Of a stretch of DNA of 64,000 nt, positions 43,290-55,900 are shown piece after piece. The stretch is from positions 62,001 through 126,000 of the forward strand of contig VWZW01007188.1 of NCBI GenBank assembly GCA_013397115.1. Reading direction: 5' to 3'. The stretch is from Edolisoma coerulescens. Lineage: Eukaryota; Chordata; Aves; Passeriformes; Campephagidae. Each line of letters opens with the position of its first letter. The stretch's first letter is position 1. Made by a program: the position numbers and the translations under genes. The notes below the pieces were generated by a model that saw only the letters and a program-made list of their open reading frames with translations, ran no database searches and was not told the origin of the DNA.

Positions 43290-43309
43290 ACCGCCCTTTT
43301 TAAATGCAA
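43290..43309 (-). promoter_or_regulatory. TM4SF1: Possible TM4SF1 core promoter (TATA-like plus GC box)
   Basis: The minus strand has ATTGCATTTAAAAAGGGCGG about 190 bp upstream of the ATG: a TTTAAAAA TATA-like block next to a GGGCGG GC box. Weak evidence. Confidence 0.3.
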
Positions 43310-46300
43310 TAATTGCAGATGAACCAAATGCAATGAAGGAAATATTGAATACTAGCTGATTTCACGCTAATATATGATGCTTGGAATAATCACTGGTGAA
43401 CACGATTAGATGTGAACAACAGGCTTAAACCACAACAAAAGTTCTGTTAGGAACTGAAGGAAAAATGTTTTGTTTTCTTTGTTAGAAGCAGCTTTGAATT
43501 TCAGGTTTATAGACTGATTCAGAACAACCTGAAGCCAGGGAAAGACTTGGCTGACTTCAACAGCACTGAGTCAGAGTTTTGGGTATAAACAAAATAAGGT
43601 CTACAGCAATGAGGAGTATGTAGAGCAACCTCTCACTTTGCTGTCCTGTCGATGGAACAACAGAAAACCTCACCAGGAGGTTGGAAAATAAATAAAATGA
43701 ACAAGTAGGCTTATAAGGAGTGTCCTTGTTCTTGCCATTATAAGTTGAGCTGAATTGAGATTAACAGTCGATTACTAAATCATTTGGTAACAGCTAAACC
43801 AAGCAAACATTTGTGAAAAATACTGCTTAAAAAAAGCAGGATTATAAAAGAGAGTCCTTGCACTGAAATATCACGTATAGAAGCACACACAAAAAGAAAC
43901 ATGCCAAGAAAGAAACATATTGTATCCAAGGTTTCCAAATGGTGTTTCATGTACCAGTAACATTAATTTCCATAGTAAATGGAGATACAAAGTGAGCTAT
44001 AAAAATTAAGATCTAGCCTTTTCTCTTTTCCCTCATGCAAATTTTGCTAAAATAGCCCAAAGCCTTCTTGTTCACACACAGCCCAACACAGAGGTGTGAG
44101 CTGCCACACCCACTGCTATCACATGACAGGAGGTAACTAAAATGCACAGGCCCAGACTAGATCCAGGTGGTGCTGCTGCTGCCATCATCACAGTACGATG
44201 TAATTCTCATTGCAAAACCAGAAGCTAGACAAATGGAGTTTGGGAATGTACAGGATATTAGAAGACTATAATGAAACTTTAAAAAAAATACTCATTCAGG
44301 CTTCTTTTTTTGAAGGTGGGGTGGGGTGTATTTAATAGCTAAATAACACGGTACACACAAGCCCAAGTCAAATCCATGGTATTCTTGCAAGAGATGTGAG
44401 CAACACTTAAGCAGAGAAAGAGTGTGCAAAAATAAAAGGTGGGGGGTGAAGCAGGTGAAGAGAGCAGTCTGGTGCAGCTGTGGCTTTGTGATGTGACTTC
44501 TCCGGGTATTGTAGCTGCTGACCTTGGCGACTTCCTTCATTACGAAAAATATCCTCCAATTGTACAAACATAGGCTGGCCATTATTGTGTGCTTCACCTC
44601 TAATGACTAAAATAACCCTAAACATTATCCTGCAAGTTTCCTCTGCAGAAGAAGACGGACGCTCAACTGAAAACTTTCTTTATTTTGTTGGGCTAAAAAA
44701 CCCAAACCACTCCTCCCCCAAAACCCACCACTCAATACCCTTCCCCCCATCTCAACAACCACACCAACATATCGCCTGTGGGACATGGATTTAAAACCCT
44801 AGCCCTAACCATACATTTGAAAACTGTTCTATTTACAACTTAAATAATGATTTTCTAAATACTTCAGTAAAAAAAATTACATAATCAAGAACTTCCTATA
44901 TTTAAAATCAATTCTATATTTAAAATAAAGCATGTGGGGCATTGCATGGGCATTGCAGGCTGCAGTTAGAACCAATACCCCTCCAATAATACTCTAGCAG
45001 TTCAAATCACTCTCCTGTATATAATCATATTATGAAAGCTCAGATTACAAAAATCTTGAGGTTTTTTACTTCATGTGCCTGTTTGCTTCATAAATCCTGA
45101 TTTTACTACTTGGCAAAGTGAGAAGCAGTGGATTTTTTGAATGCCTTGTGGGTATGATGAGTTTTAAACTATGAAATATACTCACAGATGAGCAGTAGCC
45201 GAACACAAGATCCTCAACAACTTGAGAAAGATCAGGGCCTAAACTGCAGCCTCTGACATGCTCCAGTACTATCAGGCATTTGAGTTTACGCTAGCGTAAA
45301 CAAAACCAGAACTGGGGTTTGAGTCTTTTATACGAGAATCACACTGTTTGCACTTGGAGAGGTGAGATAATTGCTCACTCCCTCACAGATGCTTCGCCAT
45401 GCCCCACGGGAGACTCCACTATTTCTCTCTCACAGAATGATTTCTGTAGCTCTGATGCCTATCATGGACAAAGAACATGTATTAAAAGGCAATCGACCAG
45501 TTATTAAATGCAATAAAAGTCTAGGCTAAAGCCTAACTTCATAGGTCCAGCCCTCAGCTCTGGCTGAGAAGAACCTCCACCAGTGTGGTACAGGAAGGAC
45601 AAGATCATCAAAGGGACAGTGAAGAAAATTTGGTAACATGCTCTAAGGTCCAGCAGGTAGGACCATTGTCAAAGACTTCCATATCCTCTCCTGGCAGGAG
45701 TAGCTGGTCCATAAACCATCACAACAACTGGCTTGTGTCCCCAAATCATCAGTTCTGCAGGTTAAAGTTTGTCAGCAGAGCAGTGCTACATAGGGCAGGA
45801 CACTTACCCTTCAAGCCAGAGAAGTGGCTGAAATTGGATGCCTTGTCCAATTGCTGAGGAATTTATTAGCAATTTTCACATAGAAGGATCCAGCCATCCC
45901 TCTATAAAACAACCTCAATAGTCCTTGTTGCTTTGGTTCTTCTGTTGCAGCCTGCTTCGGTCACAAAATGTAGATGCTAGAAAGAAACTAATGTTTCCTG
46001 ATGCCAAAAAGTGGAAGAACTCAAAACCAGTAGAAGAGCTCTCAGTATTCAAGCTCTGAAAAGTTGAGTATTCTCTATCTTTCTGGACCTGCTTCTCAAC
46101 TAGCACAAGATTAACAGAAGTTACTTTCTTCAGCTCAACAGAGTATGGGAAATATTTGCTATATTTTTGGACAAGCCCTAAGTTTACCTGCAGTAAAGAG
46201 GATCAGTTTATCAAAGACTGTAAAAAAAAAAAACCCCTACCCAAACTCCACAAAACCACAGAATCTTATCAAGAAAAAGAAAACTGGGAAGTATGTTTTT

Positions 46301-49300
46301 CCTACAAAAAAAAAATTACTCCAACTACAACCACATCTAGCACTTCCATCCTGAACCAGATTCCCAAAAGGATTAATCATAATCAACAGAAGAAACTGAG
46401 CTGCAACAGCTAAGTGCCACACAAAAAAGGAGACCCTACTAATATATTTTGATAATCCTGGAAACACCCACGTCACTCTACTGAGGAGAAAATCAAGCAG
46501 GGCAGAGGGGAAGGATATCTGCAAAGTAAGTGTTGAATTGCTCAGACAGACACAGAGCCATCACACCAGTCAGCAGGCTGTCAAGAACAGGGTCAGTGTC
46601 CCCAGCTGGACACTGGGCACGTTACTACATTTGAACCTGCTGCACATGTACAAGTTAGGGCTCCTGTGCACTGAGGATGCCACAGAAGCCCTCTTTCCTT
46701 TGCCCTCCAGCACACTGTCACAACATTCTGGCTGCTCTTCCCTTAATGGAAATGAGATTTCTATATCTCAGCTGTGCCAAGCTCCCAGTGTTCATCTTGT
46801 CAATCCTCCCCAGACTCAGTGGTTTGTTGGTTTGTTTGAGTTTTTTTACCACCAGAACAGGTTCTTATTCCGTATAATTAGACAAAGGACGAAACATCTG
46901 CATCAGTGTTTTCAAGCAAATAAGCAAGCTCCTGTCTTAAAGATGCCAGAAAGATGGAAAGAAAGATGTTGCTCTACTGAAAAACATAACACGTTTCTTC
47001 CCAACAGTTTCTCCTAACATTCCAAATAGTCAGTCTTACTGTTTTATCCTGACTTTTGGCCCCCCTTAGCCACTGTTTGCTAAAAGACACAATAGTGATC
47101 AAGAGACACAGATGAGACAGACATATGACAAATGTCTTCCAATGACCTTGAAAACAGCATAAAGAAAGAAAGAAACAAACCAAACATTGTATTTGAAGGA
47201 AATACAATTTTTTTTACATTAATATACCTGGTCAAGTGTCAGTCAAGGGGGCTTCACTAATGCTACTGCCATTTGGACACCCTATGCTACAGCTTCTGCC
47301 AGGAAGTCTCAATATAACTTTTCTTTGCAGAATTCCTGGTCCTACCCATCATCAGAAAAAGGTTAATGGAGGCAAGTGCCTCTCCTGGAAGCACTGGCAG
47401 GATGTGGTAACTGTATGGCATCTGCAGGTGAGACACAGCATAAGAAATAATAGCATGGGCTGCACCGATTCATTTGGAAAGACTGGGCAACACAACATAC
47501 GTATTTACACAGGTTATTAATTCCCACTTGTATTCTCCTGTAAGCTGTTCTCATTTGGTCTTTTACTGTTTAATAGGTTGCTGCTCATGGAGGCCAACGC
47601 TAGCTCAGACAATTGCTGGGAACATACTGGGAATGTGTGGTCACCTGTTGGCTAAATTAAGGGCAGGCTCTTGGCCAGATGTGCAGACAGACCTGGTGAC
47701 CTTAGAACAACTCCAACTGCCTTTGACCCATCCATGCTGCCACCCATTTCTCAATGTCTAAATGATGCATTACCCATGTTTTCCAGCGGTCATCCACAAA
47801 ACCACTGTGCTGCAGCTGTAATTGTCCTCTCTACCTCTCAAGTGCACATTGGTTGACAAACTCGACCTGGACAGTCACAAGAGGAAACTGCTCATCATTA
47901 AGTCCTTGGTGCCTATGGTCTCCTGGCCACAGACAGAAGAAAGTCTCCAGATTACTTTTACCAATTAGATCACAACTCATCAGATGAACTAATGAGCTAC
48001 ATTTGAGCACAAGCAACTACCTGTTGTCATGAGAGAAATTGCTCCTAACACAGCTGTAACACACATGCACGTGCTTACTTGCTATCTCTGCCACCACTTT
48101 GAGACAGAAAACTGATCAGAACCAGAGAAGTCAGTTTGGAGTGAGCACTCATACTTCTATGTAACAACACACATTGACACATACAGAGAACATTTAATTT
48201 ATTAGTAATAATGCTGATCTAAGAAGGAGTCAGCAACAATGCAACAAAAGTAGTTTTGCCATTTAACCAACCAGTTTGGAGACTCTAAAGCTTACAATCA
48301 AGGCAGAGCTACAACTAAATGTGTGTATAGAAATTCCTCTCTTTAAAGAAGAACCCATAAACCTTACTTAAGAACAACTATTACTGACCCTGGACTTGCA
48401 ATGCCACAATCAAATAAACCACTTCAAACACTGTTTTCTGGTGACATACAAAAACCATGCTGTAGCCTGCATTCATTAATTCTTCCAACAATGTTATTAT
48501 GATAAAAGTAGGACATAGGACAAACAAATCCTTTTTCTATTTCTGCAACAGCCTGTGGGTGAAACCGTGGCCTCGCAAAATGGCCAACAAAAGTTTGTTC
48601 CCCTTGGACTGTACCATTTACACACAGGTTTGCATTTTACATTTCTAGCCTGTCCCTAAAAGTGTGACATTCTTGCAAAAGTAGAACAAGTATGAGGCAT
48701 TACCATCACTGCACTATAAGCATCCTCTCTTCTACACTGTGTGTTTGTAATGGCTGTATGGATCAGAAAACTGGCATTAGCTTAGCAAACAAAGCCTGCA
48801 TAGCACAGCACAAGGAACAGATGGTCTTCCGGATCACAGTGTGTCACTGGTGTCTCCCCTCCCCTGCAGCTACCACAAAAACCAGACACTGAAAACATGG
48901 AACAAAAACTACCAGCGTTACGTCTTTGGCTCTTGTGGTGCAAAAGTCAGTCATTAATTACCTTTGTGTTTCTCATAAAGTGACCCTGTTGGTAGTGAAC
49001 TTCTAATACAGAGAAAAAAAAAAAAAAAGGGCTGTGTCATACCATGTATTTTAGATCTATAAGCTCAAAAAAAAGGAAAGAAAACTGAAAAGCAACAAAT
49101 TCATCGCCTGGTTTGTTTCCTTAGCCTACGCTTCATATATTGCTCATGCAGTCTTGCCTCTGGAATTAACCGTTATTGACTTCATGTCAATTAAATATTT
49201 TAAAGTATTCTTGCTGAACAATTCTACAGCTGCTGCTTGGCTTATTCCATAGCAGCAGGATAGGAAATGAATGTTTAAATCTAAACATTAGCGTGACTGA

Positions 49301-52300
49301 TATTGCAGTATGTTGTCTTCACTTGCGTATCTTTCAGCATCGGTAGTAGTTGAATAAGACATCACAATCAGAAAAGCAAATCAGACATGACCACAAGACT
49401 CTTAAAAGATGATTTCCTAAACTGCAATCCCACCCTTCCTTCAATCTTTGCTATCATCATTTAAATTGGAATTCTGAAATCCGTTTAACCATATACACTC
49501 AGTGCACTGAATCTTTGCTACAAGATGGTCCTTAAAATGGCTGTCAATCATAAAACCAACTATTTCATGGTCATGTTCCTCCAAGGGGTACATCAAGACC
49601 TCAAAAATTATATACAAAGGTAGCACACATTTTTAGTAGGACAGAATTTTTAGAAAAATGCCTAAACATTATTAAAAATATTCAAAAAACTATTAAAAAG
49701 AACCAATTAAAAACCATAATTGAAGAATAAATTAGTCTACTGAAGATCCTTTTCCATCTAAGCAATGGAGAAAAGCAGAAGAAAATAACATTCAATGCTA
49801 CTTATGATTTAATTAATTCTAAGTCTTTTTTTAAGGCAACATACCGAAACAGCACAACTGAGACTGTATTCTCTGTAAATCTACAAAACACATGTCCACC
49901 ATGCTCTAGATACAGCACTCTACTGCAGCTGCTGTTTTCACAAGGTCTTTCAAACTCACTAGCAAACTGATATGGTGCCACTCTAATGAACTGCGATTGA
50001 CTTGGGGGATGGGGAAAGACTAATTTCCTGAATTAAGACTTTTCTATTCCTTTGTATTATAATTACAGCTAAAAGTAGCTGTGTCATTTGTGTACCAAAA
50101 CATGGAAATTAGTGCTGCAGAAATACAGATGTGTTCATTCCAGAGCAGCATTCTGTCACCATCTCCTTTGGGGTCAGATCCTGCCCATGGGACTTTCTGC
50201 CGGTGCTCAGAAGATGAAGTACCCCAAGAATTCCACCAGCTCCCTCTAGTGATAATCAGGCTGCGACCAAACAGGCTCTGCTGGGCCCATTCATGGGCCT
50301 CTGCCTCCAGTGACCTCTAGCTCTCAAGTCTTCCACAACAGCACCTGAAATACCATCTCCAGGTGAGAGGCATCTGCCTTTGGTGGAAGACAACAATGCT
50401 CAGTAACAGCTCCTGGTGGCACAGGATCCAGGCACAAGGCACTCTTATAGGAAGAGGAACTGAACTAAGGCATCCTGCCCAGCAAGTCAAACCTGGAGGC
50501 TTTGACAGGACAGGATTTGGTTCGGGTGCTAGTTCCAAAAGAGAGTTCTTCCAAGAACAGACTTATAAATGGAAAGTTAAAAACCAAAATAAAGCAACTT
50601 TCATCTTTTACAGATCTTCACAGCAGAAAAGTAGTCTTGCTCTGTGCTCTCCATAAGCACAAAGACAAAGGAAACAAAACAAACTTGAAGTTTGCACTAA
50701 AGGTGAGGAGAAAAAACCTCAAAAAATAAAAACACCACAGCCCTTCCCCAGCATCTGTGTTGAATCAGGTGGAATTTTCCTCCAAAAAGTCAGGCACCTC
50801 TTTGAGGAAACTGCGACCATGTCAACAACAGCACTTGCCTGTCAGGCAAAACATCCTGGGCTTTTTTGTGTTACACTCCATCGACTCCCAAGATTTCGAT
50901 CAATTACACTCTGCTCTAAGATGAAGATACAGGGCTTACTAAAGGAATACTACTTAGAGGCATACAAAGGGCTCAAGGAAAATTAAGATGTGTCCTGTGG
51001 AACAATTACAATTGCAAAGCCATTACAGCATTCTTCATATGCAGACTTTGTAAGTGGGTTGCTGATTAATCCAGCCTACGATTAATGTGCAATGAATATA
51101 AAAAGATTATCACACCAGAAATTAGTTTCCATTCAATTTTCATTACAATTTATTATTACTATTTTAATTATTAAACTCTTCTTATCTCAACCCATCAGTT
51201 TTCTCACTATTAACCCTCCAACTGTCTCCCCATCCCATCAAGGGCAGAGTGAGCAAGCGGCTCTGTGGGGCTGAGCTGCTGGCTGGGTTAAACCATGATA
51301 AGTGTCTAAACAGTGCGTTGCTAAGTAACATTAACAACAGGGTTCTATTAAAGTTTATTGTTAGTAAGTTGGTTTTGATAATGCTAGGATCATGAATGAA
51401 TGAATTAATGAATGCATGCATGTTGCCAAGACAGAATCTGGATTTTGTTTTTAATTATTTAAGATTATAAAACAGTAATCTGAAAAATATAAGACATTTC
51501 TACTTTTCTGTCAAAATAAAATGAAGACCTAGAATTTACAAGCTCATTTTGCAGAGAACTCAAAGATCATCCTTAACATTGTAAATTATATTTACAAAGA
51601 GCATAAAGAAAAGTAATCACCATTGGTTAGAGGGTACACAGTTGTCAGGGCTATATAACCTTGCACTGCTAATGGAGTCACTTTATCTTAATGATAAGGA
51701 GTCACAGTACCTTAGAAGTCATGAGAGACACTTCTATCTTTCCTTGCCTTAAAGAAAAAAGGCTCAGCTATGGCCACAGCACCGCGAGAGTAACTTCACC
51801 AACCCTGCATTTCCATAGTTCTGATGGAACTATGGCACAAGGCTGAACTTAGACTCTGAGCTACAGACAAAAGGCTGACCTGCTGAGGCTGGTGGAAGCG
51901 TGCAACACCCTCACCTCCCAGACTCAGCTAACACACACCTGTCAGTCTGTCCTCTCCTGGAATCTCGCATCTCCTCTGCAGAATGAGAAAACAGGCAGAA
52001 GAGGTTGGAACTCCACTCCTGTTCTCCTTTTGCACCAAGAAGGCTTTGTGTGAAACAAAAATGAGTTCCTTTAGTCAGGCAGAGCTTAACATTAACAGAA
52101 AATACATATTTTTAAAAATTTGAAAATTAACTATCCTGTCATGTAAGAGTAGTACAATTTGGGTTCTCTGACTATCTTCTCAAATAGTCTTCACACCCAC
52201 TAGAACATGTTTTACTGGCAAGTACTTTCTCACTTGCAGTCTAAGTCCTTAGCTATCTGGAACCAGTCTTGTTCCAAAGCCCATGCAGTTGCATTTGAGT

Positions 52301-52654
52301 AGAGAGCAGGCCTCAAGGCATTAGCTTGAGGATTCACCATAGTAAAGCAATTCACCTCAGTTCTAATGGCAATACATTTTCAGAGCTAGATTTCTTACTG
52401 CTTGAAGTGCAGAAAATAAAACATAGCACCCATTAAAGTTCTGTCTCAGTTAAAAATTAACTACTATATACCTCTAAGATGAAATATACCCCTGTATTGT
52501 GAACTGTCCTACTGCAACCAGAGGATATATTCATACATAGGATCCTAATCCATACTCACTTTATTAAAGCAAAGGACTGTATCAGGCTAGATGCCTCGTG
52601 CTAGTACAGAGCTGGAGAAAATTTAAGGAGAGCAATTCCAAATTGGTAGTATAA
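43310..52654. other. Gene-free sequence upstream of TM4SF1, part 1
   Basis: AT-rich, no supported gene. Contains an 18-bp perfect palindrome (45284-45301), poly-A runs (46219-46234, 49013-49028) and a short GAAT-rich tract near 51393-51420. Short open frames have no recognisable product. Confidence 0.5.
45284..45301. promoter_or_regulatory. Perfect 18-bp palindrome with forkhead-like half sites
   Basis: GTTTACGCTAGCGTAAAC is its own reverse complement. Each end holds the forkhead core GTAAAC; with the next base the right end is a full GTAAACA. Two CpG sites are kept. Regulatory role is inferred. Confidence 0.4.
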
Positions 52655-52900
52655 GCTATAAGGAAGTGGCCTCAAGTTGTGTCAAGGGAAGTTTAGATGA
52701 GATATTAGGAAAAATTTCTTAACCAAAAGGTTTGTCCAGCCCTGTGGTGGAGTCCCCATCCCCAGAGGGATTTAAAAGCTATGTAGATGTGGCCCTTGGG
52801 TACATGGGTTATGGTGGCCTTGGCAGTGCTGGGGGAATGGTTGGAATCAATGGTCCCAGAGGGCTTTTCTAAACTGATTCCATACTTCTATGATAATCTG
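52655..52900 (+). mobile_element. CR1 LINE 3' fragment
   Basis: Contains GGAAGTGGCCTCAAGTTG, GATATTAGGAAAAATTTCTT, GGTGGAGTCCCCATCC and a CR1-like end TTCTATGATAATCTG. Truncated at the 5' end; non-functional. Confidence 0.85.
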
Positions 52901-55900
52901 AAACAATTGAGAAACAGCAAGGTTTAGATGGACACTTGGAAATGATAGGCGTTATTGTATGAAAGACAAAGTACAACATGGAGCCAAAGTCCTCTAATAG
53001 CTATATAATACCTATATCCATAAGACATTTCAACTTTAGAAGTAATTATTGGTTATATTCAAACACAATCCTGCCAATACATTAAAGTAAACACACCTAT
53101 CTAAAGTACACAAACCCAGACTAACACAGCCTGGTATTTACACACATGGGAAATTCTACCTCTGCATAAGTTATCACTGTGCTCATGGATTTTCTTATGT
53201 TCCTTTAATAAAGCTGTCATTATACAAAACATTAAGATGACTTTTAGCTACAAGATCTTACTAAGCATGGACCTTATTGAATTTAACCTGACTGCAAATT
53301 CCATTAGCCTCTAATATTTCATTTCTGCCCTTCAAACACACTAATGAAACAAAACCATTAAATAGAAAGATCACTGCTGACAGACAGGTCATTGGGAAGC
53401 AGAACCATGTGGTGGGTATTTGGAGAGCTTCACTGTAGTGTGAAGGTCCTTCTTCCATGCTCTGCTCCACAGATACTGGTGCAGTTCCTGCCATGCTGAG
53501 CTCTCAGCTGGGGACAGAAATTCTGGGCCTGGACATCTGCCACAGAAAGCAGAGGAGCTCTCGGGAGAGCTGCATTCCTCTTTGTTTGAAGACAGGCTCC
53601 CTCTTCTCCCCTCCGCCCAAGGAAGACAGGTTGGCTGGGATGCTGCTGGCACTGCACGTGCTGCCCCATGTGATGGAGGTCAGTTCTGAATAAAACAGCT
53701 GCCAAGAGGTATCAACACCTACAGACACAGAAATTTAATAGCTCCAAGCCGTGCCATAGCATCCATTTGCTTTTCTGATCATACTGACTGACATCTAAGG
53801 TTTAAACCAACTCTTTCTCATATTTTACTATTCTCTGACTGTCCAAGCAAAATTTTTAATGTTACTGTTAGGCAAGAGGAAAATATCATTCAGTCATTAC
53901 AAATTAATTTTTTTAATTGATCACTTTCAAACCTTTTGCTTAAAATTAGGTTAAGATATCAGTGCACCTCTTCCCTTTCTATACCTTTTAGCTGATTTAC
54001 AATCCACAGATTACTTGTTCCTAATAGGTCTTTACTGCTTTACTACTTTAACAATTGTTATTTTCTTCTTTCTAACTACTTTTAATTTTTTTTAAGTAGT
54101 ACATAGGTATACGTGGACTATGTTATAGAAATCCCAGGGCTAATGTTATAAAAACAAACAATTTTTTTAGCCAAATTATTTAATGGAGAAATACTTCAAA
54201 TAGTTGTGAGGGAAGTCTGATGACCATCATATGTACAGAAGCAGATTAAAGTCTCCAATGACAGAATTCCTCCTCATACTACAGAGTATGCAAGGGAAGA
54301 AAAAATACTTGTAAAAGTTAATCAGCTGAGAACACTCAGCTGTCAGATCTGGGCAGACTGTTTTTCTAGGTACCCAGCTCTTGTCGGGTCAGCACAGATT
54401 GAGATTGCATCAGTGAAGCTGAGTTCCACAGCCTCAGCCAGCACATGTGGAGTCAGCTGTGTCATGAACCATGTCTGAAAGCAGCAGCAGCAAAGGTACA
54501 ACTGCATTAGATTTACCACATATTGTAACACGTCCCATGTTACTGCATAGTAAAGAGCAGTAAAAAGCACTGTGTATCCAGACATTATTCACATAACTCG
54601 AGGTACTAATTTCATCATATTGCACAGCATTGTGCAGTAGTTAGCAATGAGAAATTCTGAAAAGGTATAAAGTTGTTTACAAAAATCAGTTAAATCATAA
54701 TGGAAATTTTCTTCGAAGTTTATTTTGTAGCTTGCAAAACATAGTATTTTCAACACAAAATTCAAAATGGTTTCATACTAAGACCCTCTCACCAATAAAA
54801 TCACACTTTGATTTGTAGTAGAAAACTATTCATTGTACAGTTTACTTGAACTGGAGCCTTGTGTTTGACCTGTGTCAAGGAATACTTCTTTTGAACTGCC
54901 AAGTGGCTGAAAATTTTTATGGATTCATTCTTCTGTGTCTAAGTCATACTTTCAGAGTTGATCAGACTTGAAAAATAAACACATGCCTCTGAAATTTCTT
55001 ACTGAATATAAAAGACATACCTTTAACATTATAACTCTCAAAAATATTTGGAGTCAATGCTGTGATTCCTTCTCCATTTGGAGGCATTTCCCAAACATTC
55101 ACACACTACAGGGAGGAAAAAAAGCTTTTTCTTCCTGCTTTAAGCAAAAAAAAAAAAAGGCATTATTAGAGATTTATATTAAAACCAGCAAAGAGTGAAT
55201 GTATTTCTTCATAATACAAACTCCCAAAAGCAAGGTAGTGTTTCCCCACTTCTCTAAATCAGTCTCTTAGAATAAGATATAAGCATTATGAATTAGCACA
55301 GTGTTCTTCAGCAGCAACTCAATTTGCCCAATCCAAGGTAAGAAAGTTCTAATACTGCCATTGCTACATGAGGGGAAATCTTGTTCCTTCACACAGAATA
55401 GATTTCACTTGCAGATGAGTTACAGAAGGGTGGTTTTCATAATGCACTTGAAATTTGTTTACATGTAACAGTCAAAACAGTTTATGAGAAATACATAAAG
55501 TTATGAAAAGACCTTTTTTTACCTTCAGCACATGATCTCTAAATGACCTGTCAAAGAAAAAAGCCTGGAGTGCTAGTCTGCTTGCTCACAAGAGGGCATC
55601 GGTAGAAGCAAGGCACCCTGTAAATCCTGCCAAATGTACTCGCACCTGAACTTTTACTTTGTGGGAAAACTGTTACCCTAGTCCTGAGCTCTGGGACACA
55701 GATCCCTGGGCCACTGCTGCTCTGCTGTACTGAGTGCCCCTCAAAACCTTCTGCTACTTGAGATGGCAGCACAGCCAGCATGACCTGCCTACTGATAAGG
55801 TGTTTGACATGAAGACATGGTTTAGTAAGTCCTCAGGCTGAGGCAGACCTGTGACTTCCCTCATGTTGAGGAGGCATTTTAATGATCTGTTGTTTAGAAT

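Noticed and set aside
53389..53728. Overlapping 66-91 codon frames on both strands near 53.5 kb
   Set aside because: All frames are open because the patch is GC-richer; no motif, start context or splice pattern.
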